Counted from the first letter of the stretch, positions 9,776 to 19,832 are shown. The stretch: 64,000 bases of DNA from Providencia alcalifaciens (GCA_025961275.1 JAOQNJ010000001.1:1571353-1635352), one strand, 5' to 3'. The notes: generated by a model from the letters alone, not told the origin. Made by a program: numbers and translations.

Positions 9776-10951
9776 TTAGCATGCTACCCAGCCAAGTGTT
9801 TGACGAGCCAATACATTACGTGCTGACGGTAGCATTTCCATTGCCATTAAACCTAAATTACGTCCAATAACTAAAGGTAAACAACGATTCGAAAAAACAC
9901 GCACAAGACCATCTGTCATGGTAACAGTTTTGTCTCTATCAATAGCTCGAGCTTGCTGATAAGTATTTAGCAATGAATACGCGCCAATATCACGCCGTTG
10001 GCCATAAGCCGCAACAACTGACTCAGCCAACTGCATCACATCACGAATACCAAGGTTAAAGCCTTGTCCTGCAATAGGGTGTAGTGTTTGTGCCGCATTA
10101 CCAACCAAAACTGTTCGATGGCTAATCGGATTTAACGCTTTTCGCAATGAAAGCGGATAGCAAAAGCGGGTTCCTGCTTGGGTGATTTTACCAAGACGCC
10201 AGCCAAAAGCTTGCTGAAGTTTATGGATAAATGTCTCATCATCCCACGACTTGATTGTTCCTGCCTGTTCTTGCTGATGACACCAAACCAGCGAGCTACG
10301 GCCTTGAGACATTGGTAATAGTGCTAACGGGCCAAACTCAGTAAACCGCTCGAAAGCTTTTCCTTGTGGGTCGATAGACGTTTTAACATTGGCAATAATA
10401 GCAACTTGACCATAGTCATCTTGCTGCCATTGCATATGACAAGCTTTCCCCACCGCAGAATGGCTACCATCGGCTGCGACTAATAGCATGCCATCTACAG
10501 TCTCACCGTTATTTAGCGTAACAGTTACGCTATCAAGGTGGCGCTGAATGTTTTCAACTTTAGCAGGACAGTACAGAGTGACACCAGGAGCCTTACGCAA
10601 TAGTGCGAATAAGCGCTCTCCAGCATCATGCAATTCGATTACGTTACCAAGCTCAGGAATGTGATGATCTTTCGCATCGATGTTCACAAACCCTGCATGG
10701 CCTCTATCGGAAACATGAACATGGGTTATCGGGGTGACACAATCAGCAAATGAATCCCAAATACCGATTGTTGACAACCGCTGACAAGTACCATGAGCAA
10801 GCGCAATCGCGCGTGCATCAAATCCCGGATGTTTTTCTTTCGGTAAAGAAGCTTCAATTAAAGAAACCGATAACTTCCCTTGACTCAACGAAGAAATGGC
10901 TAGCGCCAAGGTCGCTCCTGCCATTCCACCACCAACAATAATCACATTCAT
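9776..10951 (-). CDS. ubiH: 2-octaprenyl-6-methoxyphenol hydroxylase UbiH
   Basis: A 391-residue FAD monooxygenase; E. coli UbiH has 392. It carries GGGMAGATLALAI at the N terminus and GNAAQTLHPIAGQGFNLG (about 286-303), in which GNAAQ replaces the more usual GDAAH, as in known UbiH. It hydroxylates C1 of the ubiquinone ring. It lies between pepP and ubiI, 28 bases from each, consistent with one operon. Confidence 0.93.
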   Translation of the reverse strand: MNVIIVGGGMAGATLALAISSLSQGKLSVSLIEASLPKEKHPGFDARAIALAHGTCQRLSTIGIWDSFADCVTPITHVHVSDRGHAGFVNIDAKDHHIPELGNVIELHDAGERLFALLRKAPGVTLYCPAKVENIQRHLDSVTVTLNNGETVDGMLLVAADGSHSAVGKACHMQWQQDDYGQVAIIANVKTSIDPQGKAFERFTEFGPLALLPMSQGRSSLVWCHQQEQAGTIKSWDDETFIHKLQQAFGWRLGKITQAGTRFCYPLSLRKALNPISHRTVLVGNAAQTLHPIAGQGFNLGIRDVMQLAESVVAAYGQRRDIGAYSLLNTYQQARAIDRDKTVTMTDGLVRVFSNRCLPLVIGRNLGLMAMEMLPSARNVLARQTLGWVAC

Positions 10952-10979
10952 GTTTTGTTAATTACCTTTTACTGCTCGC

Positions 10980-12296
10980 TTAAGCATTTTTAGCGATAGC
11001 CATTAATGCTTCAATTTCATCAGGATCTTTCACGACTAAATCTGTCAAGTTCTCATTGCCGTCTTCAGTTATCACAATATCATCTTCAATGCGTATACCG
11101 ATACCACGATATTCTGGTGGTACATCAGCATCGGGTGCGATGTAAAGCCCCGGCTCAATCGTTAAGGTCATTCCTGGTTCTAACAAACGGTCGCGATCAA
11201 CACCATAGAAGCCTACATCATGGACATCTAATCCCAACCAATGACTTAAACCATGCATAAAGAATGGAAAGAGTGCTTTGTTTTCGATCAATTGATCAAC
11301 ATCACCATGCAAAATACCCAATTCTATAAGCCCTTCAACTTTGATTCGTACGATTTTTTGCGTGACTTCATGGATACTTGTACCTGGGCGATATAACTCT
11401 AATGCGGTATTTAAAGCTTTAAGCACAATGTTATAGATTTCACGTTGTGGTTGGCTAAACTTACCATTGACAGGAAAAGTTCGGGTGATATCGCCAGCAT
11501 AACCGTCAAATTCTGCTCCAGCATCAATCAATACCAGTTCGCCATCTTTCATTTCACTTTCATTCTCGGTGTAATGCAAAATACAGCCATTTTCACCACT
11601 ACCAACAATGGAGTTATATGAGGGGAAACGAGCACCATGGCGAGTAAATTCATACTCAACCTCACCACATAATTGATACTCATACATACCAGGCTGACAG
11701 GTTTTCATCGCCCTAATATGTGCCAGTGCAGATATTTCACCCACTTTACGCATCGTGGCAATTTCAGCTTCCGACTTAAATAATCGCATTTCATGAACTA
11801 GCGGGCGCCAATCGATCATCGTTTTTGGGGCGCGTAAGTTTCGGCGGCTACCTTTACGTAAAATGTCTAACGCGCCAAAAACGAGTTTATCCGCATATTC
11901 AAATTCACCTTGTGCGTGATAAAGCACATCAAGGCCATTTAGTAATTGATATAACTGCTCTTCTATCTCGCTAAAAGGAAGAGCTTTACTAATATCTAAT
12001 GCTTCGGGAGCTGCATCTTGCCCTAGACGGCGGCCAAACCAAATTTCGGCAGTTAAATCACGAACACGGTTAAAAAGAACAGTGTGGTTATGTTTTTCAT
12101 CGCTTTTGATTAATAGCAAAACGGCTTCAGGCTCGCTAAATCCAGTCAAGTAGAGAAAGTCACTATGTTGACGATACGGATATTCACAATCTGCATTACG
12201 CTGAGCTTCTGGCGCAGAAAAAATAATTGCTGCGCTTGCTGGCTCCATCTGAGCCAATAATGCGTTACGACGAGAAATAAATTCCTGCTTATTCAT
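10980..12296 (-). CDS. pepP: Xaa-Pro aminopeptidase P
   Basis: A 438-residue metallopeptidase of family M24B; E. coli PepP has 441. The five metal ligands sit in recognisable segments: LIDAGAEFDGYAGDITRTFP (two Asp), HGLSHWLGLDVHDVG (His), TIEPGLYI (Glu) and GIRIEDDI (Glu). It removes N-terminal residues that precede proline. It is upstream of ubiH as in E. coli, but the gap to ygfB is 292 bases and contains a repeat. Confidence 0.95.
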   Translation of the reverse strand: MNKQEFISRRNALLAQMEPASAAIIFSAPEAQRNADCEYPYRQHSDFLYLTGFSEPEAVLLLIKSDEKHNHTVLFNRVRDLTAEIWFGRRLGQDAAPEALDISKALPFSEIEEQLYQLLNGLDVLYHAQGEFEYADKLVFGALDILRKGSRRNLRAPKTMIDWRPLVHEMRLFKSEAEIATMRKVGEISALAHIRAMKTCQPGMYEYQLCGEVEYEFTRHGARFPSYNSIVGSGENGCILHYTENESEMKDGELVLIDAGAEFDGYAGDITRTFPVNGKFSQPQREIYNIVLKALNTALELYRPGTSIHEVTQKIVRIKVEGLIELGILHGDVDQLIENKALFPFFMHGLSHWLGLDVHDVGFYGVDRDRLLEPGMTLTIEPGLYIAPDADVPPEYRGIGIRIEDDIVITEDGNENLTDLVVKDPDEIEALMAIAKNA

Positions 12297-12343
12297 ACCG
12301 TTTCTGCCTTATTATCTAGATCATTGAGTTTATTTTACGCCTT

Positions 12344-12487
12344 TATACCCAAAATAATTTGAGCCACATTACGGCGATAAACGACGCCATGCTCATTGAA
12401 AAATCCCGATGAGCATAGATAACATTCTGACTCGGATATTTGAATGTATCCAACCCATCATGCAACTGTGAAGTATGATGGGTATAT
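12344..12487. repeat. MITE-like intergenic repeat between pepP and ygfB
   Basis: About 144 bases begin TATACCCAAAATAATTTGAG and end GAAGTATGATGGGTATA. The ends are imperfect terminal inverted repeats (TATACCCA...TGGGTATA). The pattern (TATACCCATCATACTTCAAGTTGC at one end, TACCCAAAATAATTCGAG at the other) resembles intergenic repeats I know from Yersinia, Serratia and Photorhabdus. There is no open frame. Degraded relatives lie at about 39497 and in 41663-41885. Confidence 0.55.
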
Positions 12488-12588
12488 ATCAAAAGCTTAT
12501 AACGCAAAGAGCCTAATTTGTATAAGTTTCATCATGCAAAATGATATTTAGCTCAAATAAGCAAACATCCGTGCGAATCAATCATTTT

Positions 12589-13167
12589 TTAGTGAAGAGT
12601 CGACTTGCTATTTTCAGCTACTGTTAGCTTTTTTTTACCTTCCGTAAATGTGATATAGCAAAGTTGTACTGCAACTCTGACATACTCGACAACTTCTTCT
12701 AAAGCATGTTCGAGCTCTTCTTGGTTCTCATCTTCGTCATAACCTAGCATGCCGATATTGCGTAAATCAGTGATAACTTCACCAATTTCTTTGTTATCAG
12801 CAAACTTTGGCTGAGCGACACCGATCCCAAGTAAAAAGTGATTAACCCATCCGGCTAATGCATCTGCATGATCAAACACCGATGCATTTTCATCTGGAGA
12901 TAACATTGAAAAAGCAAATTCAGTGTCATCCAATGCTTCAAATGTTGTATCGAATAATTCACGTAGGGGCTGAGCGATAGTTTGCGGAAAAGCTAAACCG
13001 TCATTAGCCAGATCGTGGACTAATGCTTGCCAGCCATGATCGCGACTACCACCACAAATAAGTCCCGTGATTAAACCATGTATTTCAGCAGCGGTGAGCG
13101 CAATAGAGTGTTGTTGGAGGAGGTTATCCAACGTTTCATAATTTGGTAAAGATTTTTGTATAGACAT
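12589..13167 (-). CDS. ygfB: UPF0149 family protein YgfB
   Basis: A 192-residue acidic, all-helical protein of the UPF0149/YecA-like family, with the family segment [13 protein letters not shown] near the N terminus and [18 protein letters not shown] in the middle. It lacks the C-terminal SEC-C zinc motif seen in YecA. The biochemical role in enterics is not settled; in Pseudomonas, YgfB is reported to affect ampDh3 expression. It is the first gene before pepP and divergent from zapA. Confidence 0.88.
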   Translation of the reverse strand: MSIQKSLPNYETLDNLLQQHSIALTAAEIHGLITGLICGGSRDHGWQALVHDLANDGLAFPQTIAQPLRELFDTTFEALDDTEFAFSMLSPDENASVFDHADALAGWVNHFLLGIGVAQPKFADNKEIGEVITDLRNIGMLGYDEDENQEELEHALEEVVEYVRVAVQLCYITFTEGKKKLTVAENSKSTLH

Positions 13168-13338
13168 CTGAATTCGTCATGTTAGCTAATGATTCATGAT
13201 ATGCTACCATCAAGGATAGCCGCTAGACTAGTAAGCTTTTTGTTCGTATTTTCAATATAGCTGCCAATATAGCGGAAATTAATATCTGTTACGCCGAACA
13301 TTATATTTGCGGCGAGTCCTATTTCGTATGGAGGTATC

Positions 13339-13668
13339 ATGTCCGCACAACCTGTTGACATTCAAATTTTCGGGCGTTCAATGAGAGTCAACTGCCCTAT
13401 AGAGCAAAAAGAAGCCCTAATAGCATCAGCACAAGAACTTGAACAACGCCTACAAGATCTGAAAACGAGAAGTGGTGTTACGAATACAGAACAGCTTATT
13501 TTTATTGTTGCATTAAACGTGTGTCACGAATTAACACAAGAAAAGACAAAGACTCGCGATTATGCATATAATATGGAACAAAAGATAAAAATGCTGCAAC
13601 AAACCATTGAGCAAGCATTACACGATCAGGTTACAATCACTGAGAGGCAGGTTATGCCCCTTGGGTAA
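13339..13668 (+). CDS. zapA: Cell division protein ZapA
   Basis: A 109-residue FtsZ-ring cross-linker, the same length as in E. coli. The N-terminal domain binds FtsZ ([15 protein letters not shown]) and the C-terminal half is a coiled coil that makes the tetramer. The start has a GGAGG ribosome site 8 bases before ATG. The order zapA, ssrS, ygfA is that of E. coli. Confidence 0.95.
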   Translation: MSAQPVDIQIFGRSMRVNCPIEQKEALIASAQELEQRLQDLKTRSGVTNTEQLIFIVALNVCHELTQEKTKTRDYAYNMEQKIKMLQQTIEQALHDQVTITERQVMPLG

Positions 13669-13779
13669 ATTTGCTTAATAATCATACATTAGTATGAAAA
13701 AAATAAACAAAAATGTGGTTGCTTTTTAAATCCAGTTTCATACAATGAAGTCATAGAGTAGCAAGTAAGTACTCAAAAA

Positions 13780-13964
13780 ATTTCTCTGAGGTGTTTGCAA
13801 GTGGGCGAGTCCCCTGAGCCGATATTTCATATAAAACAGAATGTAGTTTTTGCGCTGGTGAGCATGCCCGATTCGTTCAGGAAGCCTAAAGGTTGCAAAG
13901 CTGCGTTCACCTTGAACCAAGGGTTCAAGGGTTACAGCCTACAGCGGCATCTCGGAGATCCTCT
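13780..13964 (+). ncRNA. ssrS: 6S RNA
   Basis: About 185 bases closely follow E. coli 6S RNA (184 nt): ATTTCTCTGAGGTGTTTGCA at the 5' end, the conserved AGTCCCCTGAGCCGATATTT, the central GGTGAGCATGC, CACCTTGAACCAAGGGTTCA, and the closing GCGGCATCTCGGAGATCC that pairs with the 5' end. 6S RNA mimics an open promoter and sequesters sigma-70 RNA polymerase in stationary phase. It is normally processed from a transcript shared with ygfA, the next gene. Confidence 0.96.
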
Positions 13965-14102
13965 ATTTTTATACTTTGTGTTTTTCACACTATTTAACGT
14001 CTCCCCCAAACCTGCTTTCTCTACTTAATTGCAGTATACTTTTGCCTATCAAACCTATAAAAATCATATTACGCTCAATATATCTCTGAGGTCATTATTC
14101 CT

Positions 14103-14693
14103 ATGGAAGATAATCTGTCAGCTATGCGTCAACACATTCGGAAACTGATCCGTAAAACACGTCAACAGCTTAGTTCAAACGAACAGCTGCTTGCTGCACA
14201 AGACGTTATGCGCAATGCATTAGAGCATCCTGCAATTATTCAAGCGCGACGCGTTGCGCTATTTCTCTCCTTTGATGGTGAAATCGATACTCATCCACTT
14301 ATTGCTGCACTATGGCAGCAAGGCAAAGAGGTATATCTACCTGTATTGCACCCATTCAATCGACATAATTTGTTATTCCTACGCTATATGCCAGAAACTC
14401 AACTAGTGAAAAATCATTTTAAAATTGATGAACCACCATTGGATGTCACCAATGTACTACCGCTAAATCAGCTAGATATCATGATGATCCCTCTTGTCGC
14501 TTTTGATGAACAAGGGCAGCGTTTAGGAATGGGTGGTGGCTTTTATGATAGGACGTTAGCTAACTGGCAACAAAAAGGGTTTTATCCAATAGGACTTGCT
14601 CATGACTGCCAACGAGTGCAATCACTTCCCGCAGCGGATTGGGATATTCCATTACCTGAGATTATTACCCCAAAAAAAATATGGCACTGGTAA
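14103..14693 (+). CDS. ygfA: 5-formyltetrahydrofolate cyclo-ligase
   Basis: A 196-residue enzyme that converts 5-formyl-THF and ATP to 5,10-methenyl-THF. The family motif GMGGGFYDRTL (about 142-152) is intact, and FLSFDGEIDTHPL and YLPVLHPF match E. coli YgfA. The ATG at 14103 adds a basic N-terminal stretch compared with the 182-residue E. coli annotation; ATG at 14124 is possible. It follows ssrS and converges on serA. Its stop codon lies in the loop of the serA terminator. Confidence 0.93.
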   Translation: MEDNLSAMRQHIRKLIRKTRQQLSSNEQLLAAQDVMRNALEHPAIIQARRVALFLSFDGEIDTHPLIAALWQQGKEVYLPVLHPFNRHNLLFLRYMPETQLVKNHFKIDEPPLDVTNVLPLNQLDIMMIPLVAFDEQGQRLGMGGGFYDRTLANWQQKGFYPIGLAHDCQRVQSLPAADWDIPLPEIITPKKIWHW

Positions 14694-14704
14694 TCCAGTG
14701 CCAT
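14672..14704 (-). terminator. serA terminator overlapping the 3' end of ygfA
   Basis: Arms ATGGCACTGG (14681-14690) and CCAGTGCCAT (14695-14704) make a perfect 10-bp stem with a TAAT/ATTA tetraloop. On the minus strand it is followed by a run of eight T after one A (14672-14680). It serves serA and physically includes the last codons and stop codon of ygfA. Confidence 0.85.
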
Positions 14705-14742
14705 CATAGACTATTAATAAACGTATTTTACTTATCTACTCA

Positions 14743-15993
14743 TTAGAACAATAAACGTGCACGGATAGTCCCCGGCAATTGTTTTAATTTCAATAGGATA
14801 TTATCAGCTTGATCCGGCCGTTGAGTAATAATATCGATAACAACGTACCCGACATTTCCTGTTGTACGTAGATATTGCCCATCCACATTAATATTGTTTT
14901 CAGTAAACACTTGGTTGATGCTATTCATCATACCCGGTCGGTTTTCATGTATGTGCAGTAAACGGTTTGTGTCTTGTGTATGTACTGGCAGAGAAACCTC
15001 TGGGAAGTTAACCGCAGAAAGTGTTGAACCATTATCAGAATACTTAGCTAATTTGCTAGCAACTTCCAACCCAATATTTTCTTGTGCTTCTTCAGTAGAG
15101 CCACCAATATGTGGTGTTAGTATCACATTATCGAATTTAATTAGCTCACTAATGAATGGATCATTAGGATCACCGTTACCCGCAGGTTCTGTTGGATACA
15201 CATCAATAGCCCCCCCCGATAAATGCTTACTTTCTAATGCATCAGCCAAGGCTGGGATGTCAACGACAGTACCGCGTGAAGCATTGATGAAAATAGCACC
15301 CGGTTTCATCAATTCAAACTGTTCTTTGGCAAACATATTTTTTGTACTTGGCGTTTCAGGTACGTGTAAGCTGATAACATCGCTCATATTCAGCAATTCA
15401 GCCATTGTGCGAACTTGTGTTGCATTACCAAGTGGAAGTTTGTTTTCGATATCGTAAAAATAGACATTCATACCAATCCCTTCAGCCAAAATACCTAGCT
15501 GTGTACCGATATGACCATACCCTACTATACCTAAACGTTTACCACGCGCTTCAAAACAGCCTTTTGCTTGTTTGTCCCAAATACCGCGGTGAGCTTTCAT
15601 GTTAGCTTCTGGAATGCGACGTAGTAGTAATAAAAGCTGACCAAGGACCATTTCAGCAACTGAACGAGTATTAGAGAAAGGGGCGTTGAAAACTGGAATA
15701 CCGCGTTTAGCAGCAGCATCTAAATCAACTTGGTTAGTCCCGATGCAAAAACAGCCAACGGCAACTAATTTTTCAGCTGATGCAAAAATCTCTTCAGTCA
15801 GATGAGTACGGGAGCGAATACCGACAAAACGAGCATCTTTTATTGCTTCTTTTAATTCCTCGTCCGATAACGCACTTTTATGATATTCAATGTTGGTATA
15901 GCCTGCTGCTTTTAAATTATCAACTGCACTATGGTGAACGCCTTCCAACAGTAAAAATTTAATTTTTTCTTTTTCCAAAGATACCTTGACCAT
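14743..15993 (-). CDS. serA: D-3-phosphoglycerate dehydrogenase
   Basis: A 416-residue NAD-dependent enzyme (E. coli 410), which starts serine synthesis from 3-phosphoglycerate. The NAD-binding GYGHIGTQLGILAEG, catalytic-domain segments SRGTVVDIPALADAL and TPHIGGSTEEAQ, and a C-terminal ACT domain for serine feedback (from about 345) are present. An insert near GNGDPNDPFISELIKF accounts for the extra length. I chose ATG at 15993 (MVKVSLEKEK) with an AGGGG ribosome site; the open frame extends 27 codons upstream without similarity. Confidence 0.96.
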   Translation of the reverse strand: MVKVSLEKEKIKFLLLEGVHHSAVDNLKAAGYTNIEYHKSALSDEELKEAIKDARFVGIRSRTHLTEEIFASAEKLVAVGCFCIGTNQVDLDAAAKRGIPVFNAPFSNTRSVAEMVLGQLLLLLRRIPEANMKAHRGIWDKQAKGCFEARGKRLGIVGYGHIGTQLGILAEGIGMNVYFYDIENKLPLGNATQVRTMAELLNMSDVISLHVPETPSTKNMFAKEQFELMKPGAIFINASRGTVVDIPALADALESKHLSGGAIDVYPTEPAGNGDPNDPFISELIKFDNVILTPHIGGSTEEAQENIGLEVASKLAKYSDNGSTLSAVNFPEVSLPVHTQDTNRLLHIHENRPGMMNSINQVFTENNINVDGQYLRTTGNVGYVVIDIITQRPDQADNILLKLKQLPGTIRARLLF

Positions 15994-16510
15994 TTCCCCT
16001 ACCCTATCATGCTTAAGATTAGTAACAGATAAACTTTCCGTGTACCAACATAGCAAAAAATAGCACAGTATCAATACAATCGTTTGCCTAGCTTATCTGG
16101 TCAAATACAAGGAAAAAGAAGTTATATGGTAGAAAATCAGGGGTCATAATACAAAATAAGGATTTTGCCTATGCAATAAGCATGAATGTGAGATATATCA
16201 CCAAAATACTGTGTTATTAAAAATAGTGAATTTTTTTATTACTCCGTAGTATCTAAAAAATAGATAACGGAAATCAAACTCTGTATATAAAAACAAGCGA
16301 GCTTAACACAAAAGCATTCGGTTTATATATTAATCATACTTTAAGCCATGCAGATATTGTGTAATGTATTTAGATACCTGAGTCACACCATTAATCAATG
16401 TTCCTCAGGTTTTTATGATAGGAATAACAACACTTAATATCGATAAGCAATTCGAAATATCACAGAGCTAAATAATCATTAACATGCTTCATTTAACCCT
16501 GGATTGATGG
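15994..16510. other. serA promoter region and rpiA downstream region
   Basis: These 517 AT-rich bases contain no credible gene. A 7-bp inverted repeat ACCTGAG/CTCAGGT with a 21-base spacer lies at 16376-16410, with a short T run on the plus-strand side. A LexA-like CTGTATATAAAAACAA (about 16282) has no associated SOS gene. In E. coli this gap carries the Lrp-controlled serA promoters; I could not identify Lrp sites by eye. Confidence 0.45.
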
Positions 16511-17167
16511 CTATTTAAGTGTTTTTACACCTTCCGATGTCCCCATTAAGACAATATCTGCGCCACGGTTTGCGAACAGACCGACAGTCACAACACCAGC
16601 AATACTATTAATTTTATTTTCGAGGGCGACAGGGTCGAGAATGCTTAAATTAAAGACATCTAGAATAACATTACCGTTATCAGTCACGACGTTTTGGCGA
16701 TATTCAGGCGTCCCACCAAGTTTAACTAATTCACGAGCAACATAGCTGCGAGCCATTGGAATGACTTCAACAGGTAGAGGGAATTTACCTAAAACATCGA
16801 CTTGTTTAGACTGATCGACAATGCAAATAAAGGTTTTGGCAATTGCAGCTACAATTTTTTCACGCGTTAAAGCGGCTCCCCCGCCTTTGATCATATTCAT
16901 ATGATGATCAACTTCATCAGCGCCATCAACATAAATATCTAGAGAGTCGACTTCATTACAATCAAAAATAGGGATACCCAGCGCTTTTAGTTTCGCTGTT
17001 GATGCCTCTGAGCTAGAGACAACACCTTCAATTTGACCTTTCATTGTAGCTAATGCATCAATGAAATGAGAAGCCGTAGACCCAGTACCTACTCCAACAA
17101 TTGTACCGGGTTTAACGTATTCCAATGCTGCCCAACCTACCGCTTTTTTTAGTTCTTCCTGGGTCAT
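16511..17167 (-). CDS. rpiA: Ribose-5-phosphate isomerase A
   Basis: A 218-residue enzyme (E. coli 219) that interconverts ribose-5-P and ribulose-5-P in the pentose phosphate pathway. [40 protein letters not shown] and [12 protein letters not shown] carry the substrate-binding loop and the catalytic Asp, Glu and Lys. I start at MTQEELKK (17167) to match the family. A start two codons earlier (17173) is nearly as likely because the AGAAG ribosome site is closer to it. Confidence 0.95.
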   Translation of the reverse strand: MTQEELKKAVGWAALEYVKPGTIVGVGTGSTASHFIDALATMKGQIEGVVSSSEASTAKLKALGIPIFDCNEVDSLDIYVDGADEVDHHMNMIKGGGAALTREKIVAAIAKTFICIVDQSKQVDVLGKFPLPVEVIPMARSYVARELVKLGGTPEYRQNVVTDNGNVILDVFNLSILDPVALENKINSIAGVVTVGLFANRGADIVLMGTSEGVKTLK

Positions 17168-17367
17168 GCTCATGTCTTCTACCATTTTTTAAGGGTGAAT
17201 GAGATTTTATCGATAATAGTATATATCGGACACCTTGCAAGTTCAGCCTTGTTAACAGCGTTTACACTTTGTTTTTTGTGATTCATATAATGTAATCAAT
17301 ATTTCAGGTGTTCTGATGCAAAATATGGCATAGTAAGCAGCAGAATAACACCAAGGAGATCCCCCCA

Positions 17368-18270
17368 ATGAAGCGCCCTGATTATCGCGCGTTGCAAGCA
17401 CTGGATGCTGTCATTCGTGAAAGAGGCTTTGAACGAGCAGCCCAAAAGTTGTGTATTACACAATCTGCGGTTTCACAGCGCATAAAGCAGCTAGAAAATT
17501 TATTTGGTCAGCCATTACTCGTTCGTACAGTACCACCACATCCCACAGAGCAAGGGCAAAAACTATTAGCACTGCTTCATCAAGTTGAATTATTAGAAGA
17601 ACAGTGGCTCGGCGATGAGAATGGAGGGTCAACACCTCTATTACTTTCACTCGCAGTTAACGCTGACAGCTTAGCAACTTGGCTATTACCCGCACTAAAT
17701 CCTGTTTTAAGTAACAGCCCTATTCGCTTGAATATCCAAGTGGAAGATGAAACACGTACACAAGAACGCTTGAGGCGTGGTGAAGTTGTCGGCGCTATCA
17801 GTATTCAACCTCAAGCTTTGCCAGGGTGTTTAGTGGATAAATTGGGCGCTCTAGATTATATCTTTGTAGCGTCGCCCGGATTCGCAGCTCAATATTTCCC
17901 TGATGGCGTGACCCGCTCATCACTTCTCAAAGCACCTGCGGTGGCTTTTGACCATCTTGACGATATGCACCAAGCTTTTGTTCAACAGAATTTTGGGCTT
18001 TCACCGGGTAGCGTCCCTTGCCATATTGTCAACTCATCAGAAGCATTCGTACAACTCGCAAGGCAAGGTTCGACTTGCTGTATGATCCCCCATTTGCAGA
18101 TAGCTAATGAGCTAAAAAATGGCGAATTAGTCGATTTGACACCGGGCCTATGCCAACGCCGTATGCTCTACTGGCATCGATTTGCACCTGAAAGCCGAAC
18201 AATGAAGAAAGTGACTGATGCCCTGCTAAAAACAGGACACCATCTATTGAAGCAGGAAGAAGATATCTAA
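17368..18270 (+). CDS. argP: LysR-type regulator ArgP (IciA)
   Basis: A 300-residue LysR-family transcription factor (E. coli 297). The N-terminal winged helix-turn-helix has [20 protein letters not shown] (about 19-38), followed by the effector domain. ArgP senses arginine and lysine and activates the exporter gene argO, here about 3 kb downstream beyond the FUSC gene and yggE. It is divergent from rpiA and has a strong AAGGAG ribosome site. Confidence 0.93.
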   Translation: MKRPDYRALQALDAVIRERGFERAAQKLCITQSAVSQRIKQLENLFGQPLLVRTVPPHPTEQGQKLLALLHQVELLEEQWLGDENGGSTPLLLSLAVNADSLATWLLPALNPVLSNSPIRLNIQVEDETRTQERLRRGEVVGAISIQPQALPGCLVDKLGALDYIFVASPGFAAQYFPDGVTRSSLLKAPAVAFDHLDDMHQAFVQQNFGLSPGSVPCHIVNSSEAFVQLARQGSTCCMIPHLQIANELKNGELVDLTPGLCQRRMLYWHRFAPESRTMKKVTDALLKTGHHLLKQEEDI

Positions 18271-18653
18271 GCTCAGCAGGCACTAAAATTCCAATAATCT
18301 ATAAAATTAATAGATTGAATAAGTTAATTTATGCCTGCAAACTTTGAGTCACCTTGCTCTTGAATGTGCTCATCGGCTCGATGCCACTATGTTATCGATA
18401 TTATTAGGGGGGCCGTATTAATTCATTTACCTCAAAAGTAATTCTAATTACATATGAACAACAAATCCAACTCCTCCTAACGCTTCGATAAATGTGATTT
18501 GAGTAACTTAACGTAGATAAACAAATAGAATTGAATTATTCAGTCTTTAAATGACTGAATATTATTTTTTTCATCATAGTATTTGATAGAGAAAGTTTAT
18601 TTGTATTTTTTCTGATAATAATAGTTATCTAAACATCAATCTATATATCCAGC
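18271..18653. other. Gene-free region after argP
   Basis: 383 AT-rich bases with no reading frame I would support. The only clear structure is the terminator at 18538-18573; the rest should include the promoter of the FUSC-type gene. Confidence 0.5.
18538..18573 (+). terminator. Intrinsic terminator downstream of argP
   Basis: Arms ATTCAGTC (18538-18545) and GACTGAAT (18553-18560) with a 7-base loop are followed by ATTATTTTTTT on the plus strand. It is about 270 bases after the argP stop and ahead of the FUSC-type gene. Confidence 0.65.
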
Positions 18654-18659
18654 TTGCCG

Positions 18660-19657
18660 ATGCTTAATCACACACAAAATACAAATTTGCTCAGTTTCAC
18701 AAAAACTGTACGCGCATTCTTAATGGCACTTAGCACTGTATTGCCATGGGGTCTCGGTATTGTATTGGGTAATGCACAATATGGCAGTATCGCGGCTTTT
18801 GGTACCTATTTATTATTAGTTTCTTTTCCTCATCTGCCATTAAAGCATAAAGGACGAATATTAATTTCATCTGCCTGTATCTTTACCATTTTTGCCACAA
18901 TTGGTGTCAATGTTACGCTTGGTTCGTGGTTTTTTTTCTTGTGTGCGCTCCTTGCTGCATTTGCACAATGTCTCGGAGAATTAAAGGAAGGATATTTTCG
19001 ATTACCGGTTGCACTTGCGGCATTAGCCTTTTTTTTATCTGTTGGACAAATCCCTGCGGGCGGCCCAACGAGTTATAGCGTTTATTTTTTGGACTATTTT
19101 GGGGAGTTATAATTGCTTTTATCTGCATCCCAACCACTCAAGATATTGCACAAACACATTCCTTTAATTTATTGAAAGATAAAAATCAAAAACGCTTTGC
19201 TTTTAGCATGATATTAGCCTCCTTTTTAGGAAGTATTGCAGCCTGTATGAGTCCCGGTTCTCATCCTTGTTGGCTGACTGCTGCGGGTCTTCGAGTAATG
19301 AAACCAACACGAGAACAAACTATTTATCGAATGAAAGCCCGAGGATTTGGTACATTACTTGGGGCTGTAGTGGGAGGATTACTATTAGGCTTATCACCTT
19401 TGCCGTGGTTACATGTATTACTTGTCGGTGCATTGATATTCGCTATGCTGCTGATAGGTGCTAAGCGCTATGCTGGCTGGTCATTTTGCCTAACTGCAAT
19501 TGCACTCGCTTTTAATTTATTGCCTGAAGGGGATCCCTTAATGATGGCATCGAACCGAGTTATGTTAACGCTAGGGGGAATTTTTATTGCTTTAATGATG
19601 CTCATACTCCTTCCGGCAAATCTTAAGCCATTGGAAAATAGCAAGAAAAATGGGTGA
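18660..19657 (+). pseudogene. FUSC-type inner-membrane protein, frameshifted
   Basis: Two adjacent frames form one hydrophobic protein of about 332 residues. Frame one (18660-19112) has several membrane segments and ends at TAA 19110. The second frame opens at 19079 and continues without a stop to 19657, carrying a cytosolic KDKNQKRFAF-like linker and four more membrane segments. The switch is -1 and falls at T TTT TTG (19085-19091). Restoring one T gives SVYFFGLFWGVIIAF. The repeated architecture resembles FUSC/aromatic acid exporter-like proteins (AaeB/YccS type), but the substrate is unknown. It is either a one-base deletion or a frameshift-expressed gene. A TTG start at 18654 is also open. 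Confidence 0.65.
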
Positions 19658-19772
19658 TTTTTGTACGTTACTCGCTAATTCCTTAGAATAACTCCCTTCA
19701 ATTTCATCTAAGTTCATATCGTTTTTACGAAAATTTCGACGCTAAAGGCAATTATTTTAACGTAGATCAAAT

Positions 19773-19806
19773 AAGCCATTACTCATGTGATTACGAGCAA
19801 TGGCTT
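19773..19806 (-). terminator. Hairpin between FUSC gene and yggE
   Basis: Arms AAGCCATT (19773-19780) and AATGGCTT (19799-19806), extended by inner CTC/GAG pairs, lie between the convergent FUSC-type gene and yggE. The U tract is poor on the minus strand and absent on the plus strand, so its efficiency is doubtful. Confidence 0.5.
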
Positions 19807-19832
19807 AAAAAAATTCTAACTTAATGAGAGAA

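Noticed and set aside
16282-16297. LexA-like CTGTATATAAAAACAA
   Set aside because: The last half-site departs from CAG and no SOS gene is adjacent.
18654-18656. TTG start for the FUSC-type gene
   Set aside because: The ATG two codons later is more likely; neither has a strong ribosome site.
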